Origin: SIG607 sp045601805
Lineage (GTDB): Bacteria; Bacillota; Clostridia; Oscillospirales; Acutalibacteraceae
Assembly (NCBI GenBank): GCA_045601805.1
Contig: JAZSAJ010000033.1
Coordinates: 1 to 37,456, forward strand
Direction: 5' to 3'
Length of the DNA stretch: 37,456 nt
Shown here: in pieces, positions 13,870 through 21,175 of the stretch
How the letters are laid out: the number at the start of each line of letters is the position of its first letter
Numbering within the stretch: the stretch's first letter is position 1
The notes under the pieces: model-generated
Database searches by the model: none
The model's input: the letters and a program-made list of their open reading frames with translations, nothing else
Told to the model about the DNA's origin: nothing
Position numbers and translations under genes: made by a program

Positions 13870-15775
13870 TGTCGCCGTCCTCCTCAAACAGATATTCTCG
13901 TCCTTGCATAACCATAGAAAACTCAAATGTCAAATAGTCACCTATTATCTTTTCAAAGTCTGCTTCGGTGGGGATTTCGTCATTGAAATAGTAAAAACTA
14001 TGTAACCATTCATCTGTCTCTTCTACTGTTGTGTATACACAAAATTTACTTTCTGCTACCATTTCTTCACGCCATACAGACAACAGGTGTGCTTTCTTGT
14101 CTTTTGCTGACTCTGTTTCGACTAAGCCAATATGCGGCGACACCTTATAACCGTCATTTTCAAAGTTGATAAACTTGCAGATTTTATCTTTTTCGTGAGG
14201 TATTCCGGCCGTAAATACTGCAATGCACGGAACGGTACCTACTCCGTAAAAAGTATCTTTGCTCAAAGAAATAACACCCTCAAGCGTGTGATGTTTTAAA
14301 ATGTTTTCCTTAACCGCTTGCTCATCCTTACTCTTTCCAGTCATAGCAGACTGAGGAACAATAACAGCACATCTTGCTCCAACAGTTAATGAGTTTAGCA
14401 AATGCTCTGTGAATGCTATCTCGTACAAATCGGGGTTTGCCTTGCTTCCTTGTGAGTATGGTGGGTTCATAAAGCCAACGGTGGCACCCTTTAACTGTAA
14501 TTGATTGGGGTTCATCTTCAAAAAGTCGGTGTCTATAAGATTGCTCTTGCCGTCGCCTCTTAAAATCATATTTGTAGTTGCTATCGTAAACATATAGGGT
14601 TGAAGTTCAATTCCATGCAGTTGCTTTTGTCTGATGTTTCGCTTTTCAGGGTCAGTTTTTGCTTGTTTTAGCATTTTGTGCATGGCAGCAATTAAGAACC
14701 CTGCTGTACCACAACAAGGGTCAAAAACAGTATCCGTTGGTTTGATATCTACCAAATCGCAGAAAAGTTCTGTTATGTGTTTTGGTGTCAAAACAATGCC
14801 AAGTGTCTGTCCATCGCCGCCCGAATAACTCATAAACTCGCCGTAAAATCTTCCAAGATAGTCTTCGGCACTCTTGCTATAACGAATGGAACGATACATT
14901 TTATCATATAAAAACTCAGTAAAATGCTTTAACGGTGTTTTTTGTAGTTTGGGCTCAATTTCATTAAGCTTTACAGTATCTTTTATTAAAGAGAACTGAG
15001 ACAAAAGTTTTTGCTTTTTTACTTCAGGTGCCACATTAGCTCTTTGCAAGTTATCGGATATTGCTCTATAAATTTTATCTCCATCGGTTTTTATATTATC
15101 ACCAGTCAATTCATCAATGGCAAAATTTTTGAACTCAATCTCCCTAAGCGCAAGCAATATACCCGAAACAATAAGTGGCTTATCCGTATCTTTAAGATTA
15201 CCATAGTTTCTCAAATCTTCGTGCAAAGTTGCTGCGTCTTTTAAAATTTCGGCAGTTTCTTTTTCAGCATCTGTATCTTCCTGTAAAATCTCACGAACAA
15301 AATACTCGTCTATGTTTTCTTTATTAAACGATATAAAAGACTCAACTTCTGGAAGTTCTCTGTAAAAATCTGTTTCATCTATATACACTGGAGAAATTTT
15401 GTGTTTTTTCTCATCGCCCGAAACACCAAACGCTATGATTTTTTTGTAGCTTGTATATTCGGCAAGATGTTTACCGTAAAACAATGCACCATTAACAGCA
15501 TAGTCGGTAACTGCTTCTACTTCCTGACTAATAACTCCACCTTTGTCAAGTTTAATGTGCTTTGATACGTCTGCTTTGTCCTCGATAACTAAAAGATAAT
15601 CTTTGACAACACCCACATATTCAGGGAAGCCTACTCTTCCGGTGCCTTTTTTGGATGCAGTCTTTAGTGCTTTATCAATTTCAAGTATTGTGCTCCCTTG
15701 TGCATCAAGGCTAATATCGGCTTGCTTCAAAAGTTCCCATACCCATAAATCTGTTTTAACTTCTTTTTTAGCCAT
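13853..15775 (-). CDS. BcgI-like fused nuclease/N6-adenine methyltransferase (type IIB/IIG RM subunit A)
   Basis: This protein has 640 residues. An N-terminal nuclease-like domain shows a PD-(D/E)xK pattern: P51-E52, twelve residues, then E65-x-K67 (VIEDKAD). A helical linker follows. The methyltransferase has LTPKHITELF (329-338) as a motif X region, FDPCCGTAGFL (351-361) as SAM motif I and NPPY (437-440) as catalytic motif IV, the gamma-type N6-adenine order of HsdM. Fusion of nuclease and methylase in a chain of about 640 residues, followed by a single S subunit and no HsdR, matches BcgI (subunit A about 72 kDa). Such enzymes cut on both sides of a split site. Ile ATC, Arg AGA and Gly GGA codons are visibly more common than in neighbouring genes, suggesting transfer. 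The start overlaps the regulator stop by 8 bases. Confidence 0.85.
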   Translation of the reverse strand: MAKKEVKTDLWVWELLKQADISLDAQGSTILEIDKALKTASKKGTGRVGFPEYVGVVKDYLLVIEDKADVSKHIKLDKGGVISQEVEAVTDYAVNGALFYGKHLAEYTSYKKIIAFGVSGDEKKHKISPVYIDETDFYRELPEVESFISFNKENIDEYFVREILQEDTDAEKETAEILKDAATLHEDLRNYGNLKDTDKPLIVSGILLALREIEFKNFAIDELTGDNIKTDGDKIYRAISDNLQRANVAPEVKKQKLLSQFSLIKDTVKLNEIEPKLQKTPLKHFTEFLYDKMYRSIRYSKSAEDYLGRFYGEFMSYSGGDGQTLGIVLTPKHITELFCDLVDIKPTDTVFDPCCGTAGFLIAAMHKMLKQAKTDPEKRNIRQKQLHGIELQPYMFTIATTNMILRGDGKSNLIDTDFLKMNPNQLQLKGATVGFMNPPYSQGSKANPDLYEIAFTEHLLNSLTVGARCAVIVPQSAMTGKSKDEQAVKENILKHHTLEGVISLSKDTFYGVGTVPCIAVFTAGIPHEKDKICKFINFENDGYKVSPHIGLVETESAKDKKAHLLSVWREEMVAESKFCVYTTVEETDEWLHSFYYFNDEIPTEADFEKIIGDYLTFEFSMVMQGREYLFEEDGDNAKSE

Positions 15776-15959
15776 CTATTTTTACACCCTTTTCTTCTAA
15801 ATATTTCTTTGCCGCCTCATTAAATAAGTCAGCCATACTATGTGTGTTTTCATCGAACACTATGGTTGATTTTAATAGGTTGAATATTTTGGGGTTCATC
15901 CTAAATTGAACCTGTTTCGTTCGATACATCTTATTTTCCATCTTGCTTGATGTCTTCAA
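15768..15959 (-). CDS. Ribbon-helix-helix regulator of the restriction-modification operon
   Basis: The best start is TTG 15959, because GGAGG (15971-15967) sits 7 bases before it. An internal ATG at 15941 has no site at proper distance, and longer starts would run through the promoter. The product is 63 residues. Its core 'TKQVQFRMNPKIFNLLK' followed by 'SMADLFNEAAKKYLEEKG' has the short beta strand with alternating residues and two helices of the CopG/Arc ribbon-helix-helix fold. It is the first gene of the operon and its stop overlaps the methylase start, so it probably acts as controller protein. The family match is by pattern only; an antitoxin-like role is less likely because no toxin follows. 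Confidence 0.72.
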   Translation of the reverse strand: MKTSSKMENKMYRTKQVQFRMNPKIFNLLKSTIVFDENTHSMADLFNEAAKKYLEEKGVKIDG

Positions 15960-15973
15960 AACAACGCCTCCAA

Positions 15974-16026
15974 ATGATATTATTATATCTTGATATAATG
16001 ATATCATTTTTGGTATAAAAAGTCAA
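15974..16026 (-). promoter_or_regulatory. Promoter of the RM operon with clustered GATAT operator half-sites
   Basis: On the minus strand TTGACT (16026-16021), a 17-base spacer and TATCAT (16003-15998) form a promoter. It is covered by repeated GATAT/ATATC motifs at 15976-15980, 15985-15989, 15992-15996 and 16000-16005. They form an inverted repeat ATTATATC-TT-GATATAAT (15982-15999) and a perfect palindrome ATGATATCAT (15998-16007) lying on the -10 element. Half-sites every 7-9 bases are typical of cooperative ribbon-helix-helix binding, which suggests autorepression by the first gene. Confidence 0.7.
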
Positions 16027-16058
16027 GAAAAAAGAGAGCGAAAAATATTCGCTCTCTT
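16026..16058 (-). terminator. Terminator of the double-domain glycosyltransferase gene
   Basis: Arms AAGAGAGCGAA (16032-16042) and TTCGCTCTCTT (16048-16058) enclose a 5-base loop. Read on the minus strand they are followed by a run of T. The -35 element of the RM promoter begins within this tail, so the two units are packed back to back. The stretch 16059-16097 holds nothing recognisable. Confidence 0.85.
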
Positions 16059-16097
16059 ACTGTCCTTTAGAGTACGACCCTTAAACCACACTCTTTT

Positions 16098-17918
16098 TTA
16101 TAATGGTATTACCTGTTCGGTATCTAAATCTAAATTGGGGTTATAGTAGGGGTCAATTAGGTTTTTGCCCCATTTGCTATAAAAGCGCTCAACTTCGGAA
16201 TTAAAGCGTTTTATTTTTTCGGGCGAGTCTTCACTGCCGCGGCTTTTTGATTCGTAATGGTATGCCTCGCAATAAGGGGTGAACACAATTAAATAGCCCT
16301 TTTGCCTTATTTTCATACACAAATCAACATCGTTAAATGCAACTTTATAACCCTCGTCAAAACCGCCGACTTCAAAAAACACCTTTTTGGGAATCATCAT
16401 AAGCGCCGCCGTTACAGCAGATAGGTTTTGGGCTATTACCGCGCGGTTTACATAACCGCTTGCCTCCCTTGGCAAATAGTGGTGGGCGTGGCCTGCCAAA
16501 CCGCCCATTCCAAGAATTACACCGGCGTGCTGAACGGTATCATCGGGGAAATACATTTTTGCGCCAACCGCACCAACGTCGCGTCGCTGGGCGTACATTA
16601 AAAGTTCTTGTATCCAATTTGGCGTAATAATTTCTATATCATTATTAAGCATTAAAAGTTGTTCGCCCTTGGCAAAAGACGCGCCAAAGTTACAAATAGC
16701 GGCGTAATTAAATTCGTCTTTCCAATAAACAACCTTAATATTTTCTTGCTTTTCAATTTCCTTATAATATTCAAAAGTTTCGCTTTCGGTACTATTATTT
16801 TCAACAACAATAATTTCGTAATTTTTATAGGTTGTTTTTTCTTTAATTGAATTTAAGCACTTGCTTAAATCTATAACATGGTCTTTATTGGGAATTATTA
16901 TTGAAACGGTTGGGGTAGCGTTTAATTCATAGTTTATTTTATAGGTGGTTATTACCTTTGAATCAACCACTTCGCCTTTTAAGCCAATTCTTTGTAAATG
17001 GTCTGATATAGCGCGTTTTGCCGCTGCCATTACATAGGGTTTAGAAGAAATATCCCCCGCAACCGACGACGCGTGTGCGCGCCAAAAATATAGAATTTCT
17101 GGTATATGTACTATTGTTTTTGCCTTTTCGGTAAGGCGCAAAATCATATCGTAATCTTGGCTGCCGTCACATTCTTTTCTGAAACCGCCCGTTTGATTTA
17201 AAAGTTCGCGCGAAAAAACTGTTAGATGGCAAATATAGTTAATGCTACGAAGCAAATCCGGCGAAAAATCGGGTTTATAGTGCGGAAAAAATGCATCTTT
17301 TGGGTGGTTTTTAAAGGTAGTTTCGTCGGTATAAATAAAATCGGCATTTTTTTCGCAAATTTCAGTCATTACCTTAAAAAGCGCCGAGGGGTGCAACAAA
17401 TCATCATGGTCAAAAAGCACAAGGTAGTCACCGCTTGACATATCTATACACGCGTTTGTGTTTTCGGAAATGCCTAAATTCTTTGTGAGTTTTTTATACT
17501 TAATGCGGTGGTCTTTAAGTGCGTACTGTTTGCAAATTGCGCCAACGTAAGAAAAATCTTCACCGCTTCCGTCGGCCAAGCAAAGTTCAAAATTTTGGTA
17601 AGTTTGAGCCAAAACAGAATCAATCATTTCCTTTAAAAATCGTTTTGGGGTGTTATAAAGCGGTACCAAAACGCTGAATTTAATATCTTTATCAAAAATA
17701 AATTCGCGTTGTTTTTGAAGTTTTTTCTTGTAATTTAAACTGTTTTTAATGCGCTTTTTAAACTTTTTTATACCCCTTGCAATTTTTCTAATGCCTTCAA
17801 TAAGGCCATAACGGTATAAAAACATAACCACCCTGCCGGGATACCGAAAAACAGGGTATTTTACAAGTGCATCGTGAATTTTATCGTAAACGGTAAATTT
17901 TGTTTCTTTTTCTTCCAC
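16098..17918 (-). CDS. Two-domain family 2 glycosyltransferase
   Basis: This 606-residue protein starts at GTG 17918, with GGGAGAA 5 bases before it. Two GT-A glycosyltransferase domains follow a basic N-terminal region. Domain 1 begins at KFSVLVPLYNTPKRFL and has the acidic FDHDD motif. Domain 2 begins at TPTVSIIIPNKDHV and has LMLNNDIEI, the GGFDE acceptor loop and FNDVDLCMKIRQKG. Domains of this kind build rhamnose-rich or other cell-surface polysaccharides from nucleotide sugars at the inner face of the membrane. No membrane segment is obvious; the KK/RK-rich N-terminus could associate with the membrane. It is a single-gene unit with a strong promoter and its own terminator, away from other polysaccharide genes. 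Sugar specificity is unknown. Confidence 0.9.
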   Translation of the reverse strand: MEEKETKFTVYDKIHDALVKYPVFRYPGRVVMFLYRYGLIEGIRKIARGIKKFKKRIKNSLNYKKKLQKQREFIFDKDIKFSVLVPLYNTPKRFLKEMIDSVLAQTYQNFELCLADGSGEDFSYVGAICKQYALKDHRIKYKKLTKNLGISENTNACIDMSSGDYLVLFDHDDLLHPSALFKVMTEICEKNADFIYTDETTFKNHPKDAFFPHYKPDFSPDLLRSINYICHLTVFSRELLNQTGGFRKECDGSQDYDMILRLTEKAKTIVHIPEILYFWRAHASSVAGDISSKPYVMAAAKRAISDHLQRIGLKGEVVDSKVITTYKINYELNATPTVSIIIPNKDHVIDLSKCLNSIKEKTTYKNYEIIVVENNSTESETFEYYKEIEKQENIKVVYWKDEFNYAAICNFGASFAKGEQLLMLNNDIEIITPNWIQELLMYAQRRDVGAVGAKMYFPDDTVQHAGVILGMGGLAGHAHHYLPREASGYVNRAVIAQNLSAVTAALMMIPKKVFFEVGGFDEGYKVAFNDVDLCMKIRQKGYLIVFTPYCEAYHYESKSRGSEDSPEKIKRFNSEVERFYSKWGKNLIDPYYNPNLDLDTEQVIPL

Positions 17919-17948
17919 GCTACTTCTCCCACAATGTAATTTTGTATA

Positions 17949-17977
17949 ATTATACTCTTTGTATAAAAGAAAGTCAA
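17949..17977 (-). promoter_or_regulatory. Promoter of the double-domain glycosyltransferase
   Basis: On the minus strand TTGACT (17977-17972), a 17-base spacer and TATAAT (17954-17949) form a near-consensus promoter. The predicted transcript start near 17942 is about 24 bases before the GTG start codon. Confidence 0.85.
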
Positions 17978-17986
17978 CAATACCTC

Positions 17987-18015
17987 TTGTTTATTTATTA
18001 TTTTTGTGTTAAAAT
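17987..18015 (+). promoter_or_regulatory. Promoter of trpS
   Basis: TTGTTT (17987-17992), a 17-base spacer and TAAAAT (18010-18015) precede trpS. The leader would be only about 25 bases, too short for a T-box, so tRNA-dependent control is not expected here. Confidence 0.65.
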
Positions 18016-18045
18016 AAATTGAATATGTATTAAGGAGTTTTTCGT

Positions 18046-19056
18046 ATGTCCGAAACTACTTTAGAAATAAAAAAGAAAAAGGTTTTAAGTTGCATTCAGC
18101 CCAGCGGTATTCCCACTTTGGGCAACTATTTGGGTGCGCTTAAAAACTGGGTTAATATGCAAGAAGAATTTGATTGCACATTCGCGGTTGCCGATTTGCA
18201 CGCAATTACCGTTCGCCAGGAACCTGCCGAACTTCGCAAACAAATTTACACAATGTACGCACTGTTATTGGCTTTTGGTATTGACCCTAATCGGTCTACC
18301 CTTTTTATACAGTCGCAGGTTAAAGACCATGCTCTTTTATCGTGGATACTTTCTTGTTACACACAGTTTGGCGAACTTTCGCGTATGACACAGTTTAAAG
18401 ATAAATCTGCACGACATGCTGATAACATTAATGTTGGTTTGTTTTCTTACCCAACCTTAATGGCTGCCGATATTTTGCTTTATAAACCCGATTTTGTTCC
18501 TGTTGGCGCCGACCAAAAGCAACACCTTGAAATTGCAAGGGATATTGCGGTCCGATTTAACAACATTTACGGCGATGTATTCACTATTCCCGAACCTTAT
18601 ATTCCCAAAACAGGCGCAAGGGTTATGTCGCTTCAAGACCCGCTTAAAAAGATGTCTAAATCAGATGAAAAGCTTAATTCCTTTATTTCGCTTCTTGATG
18701 ATAAAGACACCATTATAAGAAAATTCAAACGCGCCGTTACCGACAGCGATATGAAGGTTTGCATTGGCGAAGGCAAAGACGGCATTAACAACCTTATTGG
18801 TATTTATTCGGCTGTTACCGGCAAAACCACAGAAGAAATTGAAAAGGAATTTATGGGTAAAGGTTATGGTGACTTTAAACTTGCCGTTGGCGAAGCAGTT
18901 GCCGAAACTTTGGCACCCGTTCAAGCAAGATACGAAACCTTTATTAAAGATAAACACCAATTAGAAGTTCTTTATAAAGAGGGTGCCGAAAAAGCGCAGT
19001 ACCAAGCCAGAAAGACCATGGGGAAGGTTATGAAAAAGGTCGGTTTTGTTATATGA
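18046..19056 (+). CDS. trpS: Tryptophanyl-tRNA synthetase
   Basis: This 336-residue class I synthetase has the usual bacterial TrpRS length. The HIGH-type motif appears in IQPSGIPTLGNYLGALKNW (residues 17-35) and the KMSKS motif in LKKMSKSDEKL. VGADQKQHLEIARDIA is the tryptophan-pocket block of the family. The enzyme charges tRNA-Trp in the cytosol. It starts at ATG 18046 with AAGGAG upstream. The end overlaps the holB start by four bases (ATGA), indicating translational coupling to a replication gene. Confidence 0.97.
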   Translation: MSETTLEIKKKKVLSCIQPSGIPTLGNYLGALKNWVNMQEEFDCTFAVADLHAITVRQEPAELRKQIYTMYALLLAFGIDPNRSTLFIQSQVKDHALLSWILSCYTQFGELSRMTQFKDKSARHADNINVGLFSYPTLMAADILLYKPDFVPVGADQKQHLEIARDIAVRFNNIYGDVFTIPEPYIPKTGARVMSLQDPLKKMSKSDEKLNSFISLLDDKDTIIRKFKRAVTDSDMKVCIGEGKDGINNLIGIYSAVTGKTTEEIEKEFMGKGYGDFKLAVGEAVAETLAPVQARYETFIKDKHQLEVLYKEGAEKAQYQARKTMGKVMKKVGFVI

Positions 19057-19985
19057 ACTTTCCGCTTATAGCAAATAACAGTACCCGCGATTCTTTTTTA
19101 AACTCTTATAAATCGGGCAGACTGCCCCACGCCATTATAATTGAGGGCGAAAGCGGTTCGGGCAAAACCGAATTTGCAAAATATATTGCAAAAACCGTTC
19201 TTTGTGAAAGCGAAGAAAAACCCTGCGGTGTTTGTAAATCTTGCAATCTTGCCGAAGTTGGCACTCATTTAGATTTATACACAGTTTCACCCGAAGATTC
19301 AAAAAAGAATATAAAAGTTGACCAAATACGCGATTTAATTTTACGCGCTTACCAAAAGCCCGGTATAAGCAATACAAACGTGTTTATAATTGACCGTGCT
19401 GAAACCTTAAACGCCTCGGCGCAAAACGCTATTTTAAAGGTGCTTGAAGAACCGCCAACAAATTCAATTTTTATTTTTCTTTCAAACAGTATAACTAATT
19501 TGTTGCCAACGGTTATTTCAAGGTGCATTGTTTATTCTTTGGTTGTTCCTGAAATTAGCGAAACGGCAGAATATTTACAAAATAAAAACCTTTGCGATAA
19601 AGAAACGGCAGAGCGTGTTGCAAAAGAAGCCGCAGGTAACATAAAAGTTGCGTTATCGCTTTTGAACAACGGTAAATCAAGCGATATAACCGCCATTGCC
19701 GAAAAATATTTAAAGGCAATTTTTAAAAGTGATTTGTATTCCCTTTTAACAATTCCAAACGATTTAGGCGCTAACCGCGCTTTAACAGAAGAATTTATTA
19801 CAGAACTTAAAAATGTTATGCTTAGCCAATTAAAAGCAAATTTAGGCGATAGCAGTAAAACTAAAACTCTTTTAAAATTGATTGATATTACCGATTCGCT
19901 GTTTGACCCTTTAAAAACCAACATTCAACTTTCGCTGTTGTTTTCACACATGGCGTACAGTTTTTATGAACTTATAAATTCCTAG
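19053..19985 (+). CDS. holB: DNA polymerase III delta' subunit
   Basis: This 310-residue AAA+ clamp-loader subunit has a P-loop EGESGSGKTEFAKYI (about residues 31-45), a zinc-type cluster in CGVCKSCNLAEVGTH and the DQIRDLI block. It also has FIIDRAETLNASAQNAILKVLEEPP, the delta' Walker B/sensor region, and SRC for the sensor and arginine-finger area. It helps load the sliding clamp at the replication fork. The order holB-ricT is conserved in many Firmicutes. The ATG overlaps the trpS stop; ricT starts 9 bases after the holB stop behind AGGAGG. Confidence 0.95.
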   Translation: MNFPLIANNSTRDSFLNSYKSGRLPHAIIIEGESGSGKTEFAKYIAKTVLCESEEKPCGVCKSCNLAEVGTHLDLYTVSPEDSKKNIKVDQIRDLILRAYQKPGISNTNVFIIDRAETLNASAQNAILKVLEEPPTNSIFIFLSNSITNLLPTVISRCIVYSLVVPEISETAEYLQNKNLCDKETAERVAKEAAGNIKVALSLLNNGKSSDITAIAEKYLKAIFKSDLYSLLTIPNDLGANRALTEEFITELKNVMLSQLKANLGDSSKTKTLLKLIDITDSLFDPLKTNIQLSLLFSHMAYSFYELINS

Positions 19986-19994
19986 GAGGACTTT

Positions 19995-20843
19995 ATGACC
20001 GAAGTTATATCCGTTAAATTTAAATCAGACGGTGCTGCTTATTATTTTGTCCCTGCCGATATTGCGTTTTCTGTTGGCGATTTTGCCGTTGTTGAAACAT
20101 CGCAAGGGGTTGAGTGCGGAACTGTTAGCGAAGCCAACCACCAAGTTGACGACGAAAAAATTGTTAAACCGCTTAAAAAGGTTATTAGAAAAGCCACCGA
20201 AAAAGATTTAGCAAAAATTGAAGAAAACCGCAAAAAAGCAATAACGGCTTACGAAATTTGCGAAAAGAAAATTGAAGAACACGGTCTTGATATGAAACTG
20301 ACCGACGCTCAGTACACCTTTGACGGTTCACGAATTATATTCTTTTTCACATCTGACGGAAGGGTTGACTTCCGCGAACTTGTAAAAGACCTTGCCGCCG
20401 CGCTTCACACAAGAATTGAACTTCGCCAAATTGGTGTTCGCGATGAAGCCAGAATGCTTGGCGGTCTTGGAATTTGCGGTCAGCCGTTTTGCTGTTCAAG
20501 GTTTTTAAACGGTTTTCAGCCGGTTTCAATTAAAATGGCAAAGGAACAAGGCCTTTCTTTAAACCCCACTAAAATTTCGGGCAGTTGCGGCCGACTTATG
20601 TGTTGTCTTAAATACGAGCAAGATTCTTACGAATATTTGCTTAAAAAGACACCTAATGTGGGCGCAACCGTTAAAACCGATGACGGTGTGGGTGTTGTAA
20701 CCGATGTTAATGTTATAACAGGAAACCTTATTGTTAAAATTAACGACAGCGAAGCCGCACCAATTAAAGTGCACCGCGACAAAGTTACAATTATTAGCAG
20801 AACAAGGCAAAAAAAGGTAAATGAACAAGCCGAAAAGCAGTAA
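19995..20843 (+). CDS. ricT: PSP1-domain protein RicT (YaaT)
   Basis: This 282-residue PSP1-domain protein carries the two cysteine-rich blocks of the RicT family: GGLGICGQPFCCSRFLNGF and SGSCGRLMCCLKYEQDSYEYL. In Bacillus, RicT with RicA and RicF forms an iron-sulfur complex that promotes RNase Y-dependent mRNA maturation and affects phosphorelay and competence. Only RicT is visible here. The C-terminal 60 residues look like a small beta barrel (VGATVKTDDGVGVVTDVNV) and end in a charged tail. The SD is AGGAGG and the start ATG 19995. Confidence 0.94.
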   Translation: MTEVISVKFKSDGAAYYFVPADIAFSVGDFAVVETSQGVECGTVSEANHQVDDEKIVKPLKKVIRKATEKDLAKIEENRKKAITAYEICEKKIEEHGLDMKLTDAQYTFDGSRIIFFFTSDGRVDFRELVKDLAAALHTRIELRQIGVRDEARMLGGLGICGQPFCCSRFLNGFQPVSIKMAKEQGLSLNPTKISGSCGRLMCCLKYEQDSYEYLLKKTPNVGATVKTDDGVGVVTDVNVITGNLIVKINDSEAAPIKVHRDKVTIISRTRQKKVNEQAEKQ

Positions 20844-20856
20844 CTTTAAAAAATAC

Positions 20857-20905
20857 TTGCTTTTTTCATATTTTGTAGTAAAATGGGTTTAGACAGAATA
20901 CTGTC
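20857..20905 (+). promoter_or_regulatory. Promoter and leader dyad of the ferredoxin gene
   Basis: TTGCTT (20857-20862), a 16-base spacer and TAAAAT (20879-20884) form a plausible promoter directly after ricT. Around the predicted transcript start there is a dyad GACAG-AATA-CTGTC (20892-20905), possibly an operator or a small 5' hairpin. Confidence 0.55.
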
Positions 20906-20936
20906 GGCTTTAAATATCTGTTGGGAGGTGTTTTGA

Positions 20937-21104
20937 ATGGCTTACAAAATTTCTGACGAATGCATTAGCTGTGGTGCTTGCGCAGCAGGTTGCCCTGTTG
21001 AAGCTATTGCTGAAGGTGAACAACATTACGAAATCAACGAAGATGTTTGTGTTGATTGCGGTGCTTGTGCAGCAAGTTGTCCTGTAGAGGCAATTAGCGA
21101 ATAA
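20937..21104 (+). CDS. 2[4Fe-4S] ferredoxin, 55 residues
   Basis: This short gene starts at ATG 20937 behind GGGAGGTG and ends with TAA at 21102-21104. The protein is a classic clostridial 8-iron ferredoxin: first cluster motif C9-x2-C12-x2-C15-x3-C19-P, second C38-x2-C41-x2-C44-x3-C48-P. Each half repeats 'CxxCGACAAxCPVEAI' in nearly the same form, the internal duplication of this family. It carries low-potential electrons in the cytosol for anaerobic metabolism (for example pyruvate:ferredoxin oxidoreductase or hydrogenase). It has its own promoter and is followed by a strong hairpin. Pale sequence complexity and codon bias (GCT, GTT, TGT) suggest high expression. Confidence 0.96.
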   Translation: MAYKISDECISCGACAAGCPVEAIAEGEQHYEINEDVCVDCGACAASCPVEAISE

Positions 21105-21126
21105 TTGAAATTATTCAGTTACTTAA

Positions 21127-21167
21127 AAAGTCCGGCCTCAAAGGACCGGACTTTGACTTTTTTGAGG
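21127..21167 (+). terminator. Ferredoxin terminator hairpin whose loop can pair with the queT Shine-Dalgarno
   Basis: AAAGTCCGG (21127-21135) and CCGGACTTT (21146-21154) form a 9-bp stem with a 10-base loop. GAC and then six T follow, so it can end ferredoxin transcription. The loop segment CCTCAAA (21136-21142) is an exact complement of TTTGAGG (21161-21167), which contains the queT Shine-Dalgarno. The same RNA could therefore fold as an H-type pseudoknot hiding the queT site. The terminator role is well supported; the pseudoknot is inference. Confidence 0.75.
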
Positions 21168-21175
21168 AAGAAAAA

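Noticed and set aside
12817..15775. Incomplete type I system that lost hsdR
   Set aside because: The large subunit itself starts with a PD-(D/E)xK-like nuclease region and has BcgI-like length, so a separate HsdR is not needed.
12755..16097. Direct repeats flanking the RM island
   Set aside because: Only a six-base CTTTAG match could be found between the two edges, no better than chance.
17943..18045. T-box leader upstream of trpS
   Set aside because: The predicted leader is about 25 bases, with no specifier stem, no TGGNACC-like sequence and no terminator.
21105..21175. Known preQ1 riboswitch upstream of queT
   Set aside because: I do not see the A-rich 3' tail of preQ1-I or recognisable preQ1-II or -III elements. 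Only the stem and loop-SD complement are visible, reported as a separate hypothesis.
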